Shown here: one piece after another, positions 62,930 to 64,000 of the stretch
Layout of the letters: each line of letters starts with the position of its first letter
Numbering within the stretch: position 1 is the stretch's first letter
Assembly: GCA_944472155.2 (NCBI GenBank)
Contig: OX235272.1
Coordinates: 89,162,020 to 89,226,019, forward strand
DNA length: 64,000 nucleotides
Direction: 5' to 3'
DNA from: Trichobilharzia szidati
Taxonomy: Eukaryota > Platyhelminthes > Trematoda > Strigeidida > Schistosomatidae
Position numbers and translations under genes: made by a program
Notes under the pieces: model-generated
Database searches by the model: none
The model's input: the letters and a program-made list of their open reading frames with translations, nothing else
What the model was told of the DNA's origin: nothing

Positions 62930-64000
62930 CTTACCGTATTCTGATGAAGCCTGTTTTGTCAAGTATGCCCATATCATCTGATTGTTTCCATTCTGGTTAA
63001 TTCTCAGTCGGACTGTTCCAAAATGAATAGCATTTTATCAGAAATTAGTCAGTGGTCCATTTGTCGAATGGTCTTAAGCTGTATTATTATTATTGTTTCC
63101 TTTAATTCCTAGAGGAACATAGGGCTTCAGCCGTGCGTTTCCATTGCGTTCGGTTCTCTGCTAGAGTCTTCACCTGGCTCCACGTCTGCCCACACGTTTT
63201 CATCTCCTCTCCACATGACCTCCTCCAAGTCACCCTTGCACTGACGACCAACTCGCCGCTTCCCAATCGGGTTCCACTCGAGCAATGGCTTGTCTAGTGA
63301 TGTCACTTGATGGTTTCCTCAGAGTATGACCAGCCAATCCATCTCCATTTCTCCCTGCCTATTTGTTTCACAATCAGTTGCTGGTTGGTTCGCTCCCATA
63401 GATCTCTGTTGCTGATCTTTTCTGGCCGGTCAACTGATCTTGAGTATTGAGTGAAGACAACTGCTAATGAAGGTCTGCAGTTTGCTTGAGGTGCTCTTTG
63501 TGACACGCCAAGTCTCTGATCCGTATAGTAGTACTGACTTCACATTGGAGTTGAAAATCCCGATCTTATTTTTGATGCTGAGCAGTGCTGTTGAACTCCA
63601 CACAGACTTGAGAGTAGTGAAAGCTTGTCTTGCTTTTCCGATTCTTGCTTTGATATCCTCGTCAGTTCCACCTGTAGTTGGAACGATGCTTCCCAGGTAG
63701 GTAGTTAGATGAAGGAGGTTGTTTCTTTCAGGTTCCTTCCATTTATGCTGATTGCTGTCTGTTGTTGTTGTTGTTGGTGTTGGCCAGGAATCTTCATCAC
63801 CTCCGTTTTCTCTATGTTCACCTGGAGTCCTATCTTTGATGCTTCTTCTGCCAACTTGTTACTTTTCACTTGCATATCTTCCAGTTTGTGGGAAATCAGA
63901 CATATGTAATCGGCGAAGTTCAGATCCTCCAAGTTTTTTGTGTGAGTCCATCTTATGCCTGTTTCATCAGGTCTTAAGCTGAATCCCTCCCAAATTGTCA
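62930..64000 (-). repeat. Repeat X copy split by RTE
   Basis: 62930-63081 and 63970-64000 (continuing beyond the window) are the two parts of a minus-strand repeat X. The uninterrupted counterpart is 54330-54510. Confidence 0.65.
63070..63981 (-). mobile_element. RTE LINE, 5'-truncated, 12-bp target duplication
   Basis: Element 63082-63969 on minus. GGTCTTAAGCTG at 63070-63081 and 63970-63981. It begins upstream of FADD (THKKLGGSELRRLHMSDFPQ region altered; LNFADYICLIS, so FADD reads FADY) and ends with CCTAGAGGAACATAGGGCTT complement and an (AAT)n tail. Frame breaks at several places. The sequence is close to the 53021 copy. Confidence 0.9.

Noticed and set aside
1..64000. CRISPR arrays, bacterial operons or rRNA genes
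   Set aside because: No regularly spaced short repeats with unique spacers, no prokaryotic gene layout and no rRNA-like segments; the sequence is eukaryotic.

Overview
The window looks like nuclear DNA of a blood fluke (Schistosoma or a close trematode). The grounds are an AT-rich, repeat-dominated sequence; a diaphanous-type formin of about the size I recall for schistosome SmDia; tRNA-headed short retroposons ending in hammerhead ribozyme motifs, as in the schistosome Sm-alpha SINE; RTE-clade LINEs resembling SR2; CR1-clade remnants resembling SR1; and several lineages of Penelope-like elements (PLEs) with GIY-YIG endonuclease domains. No database was searched. Clade and gene names rest on motifs read by eye.

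Layout. 1-4.2 kb: a decayed CR1-like LINE on the minus strand. 4.2-7.9 kb: the one complete host gene, a diaphanous-related formin whose whole 1,074-codon reading frame lies in one exon behind a probable 83-bp 5'-UTR intron. 13.1-16.8 kb: the last two exons of a second plus-strand gene that I do not recognise; its earlier exons were not found. 17-64 kb: no host gene is supportable. This part is a dense, nested landscape of transposable elements.

The repeat region has six main players. (1) RTE LINEs: three 5'-truncated copies with clean 11-14 bp target-site duplications (53.0, 59.0 and 63.1 kb) plus many fragments. (2) SINEs with a tRNA-like head, a body resembling the RTE 5' region and a tail matching the RTE 3' end, presumably mobilised by the RTE. 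(3) Three families of tRNA-headed hammerhead SINEs: an Sm-alpha-like family, a family with a tRNA-Thr(UGU)-like head, and a family with a tRNA-Cys(GCA)-like head. They occur as tandem units of about 340-370 bp and as foldback (inverted) pairs. (4) PLEs of at least four lineages, several carrying hammerhead-like motifs in their terminal repeats. (5) Three solo LTRs of one family with 4-bp target-site duplications, one nested inside an RTE. (6) A dispersed repeat with long terminal inverted repeats ('repeat Y').

The most interesting signal is the ribozyme content. Hammerhead-like motifs recur in five different retroelement contexts. In nearly all of them helix III is a perfect 4- or 8-nt palindrome (AUGCGCAU, ACAGCUGU, ACCUAGGU, ACGU), which suggests dimeric hammerheads. 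A second highlight is a PLE complex at 38.6-40.7 kb, where one palindromic PLE insertion with a 12-bp target duplication is interrupted by another with a 13-bp duplication; the inner one contains a perfect 79-bp inverted repeat.
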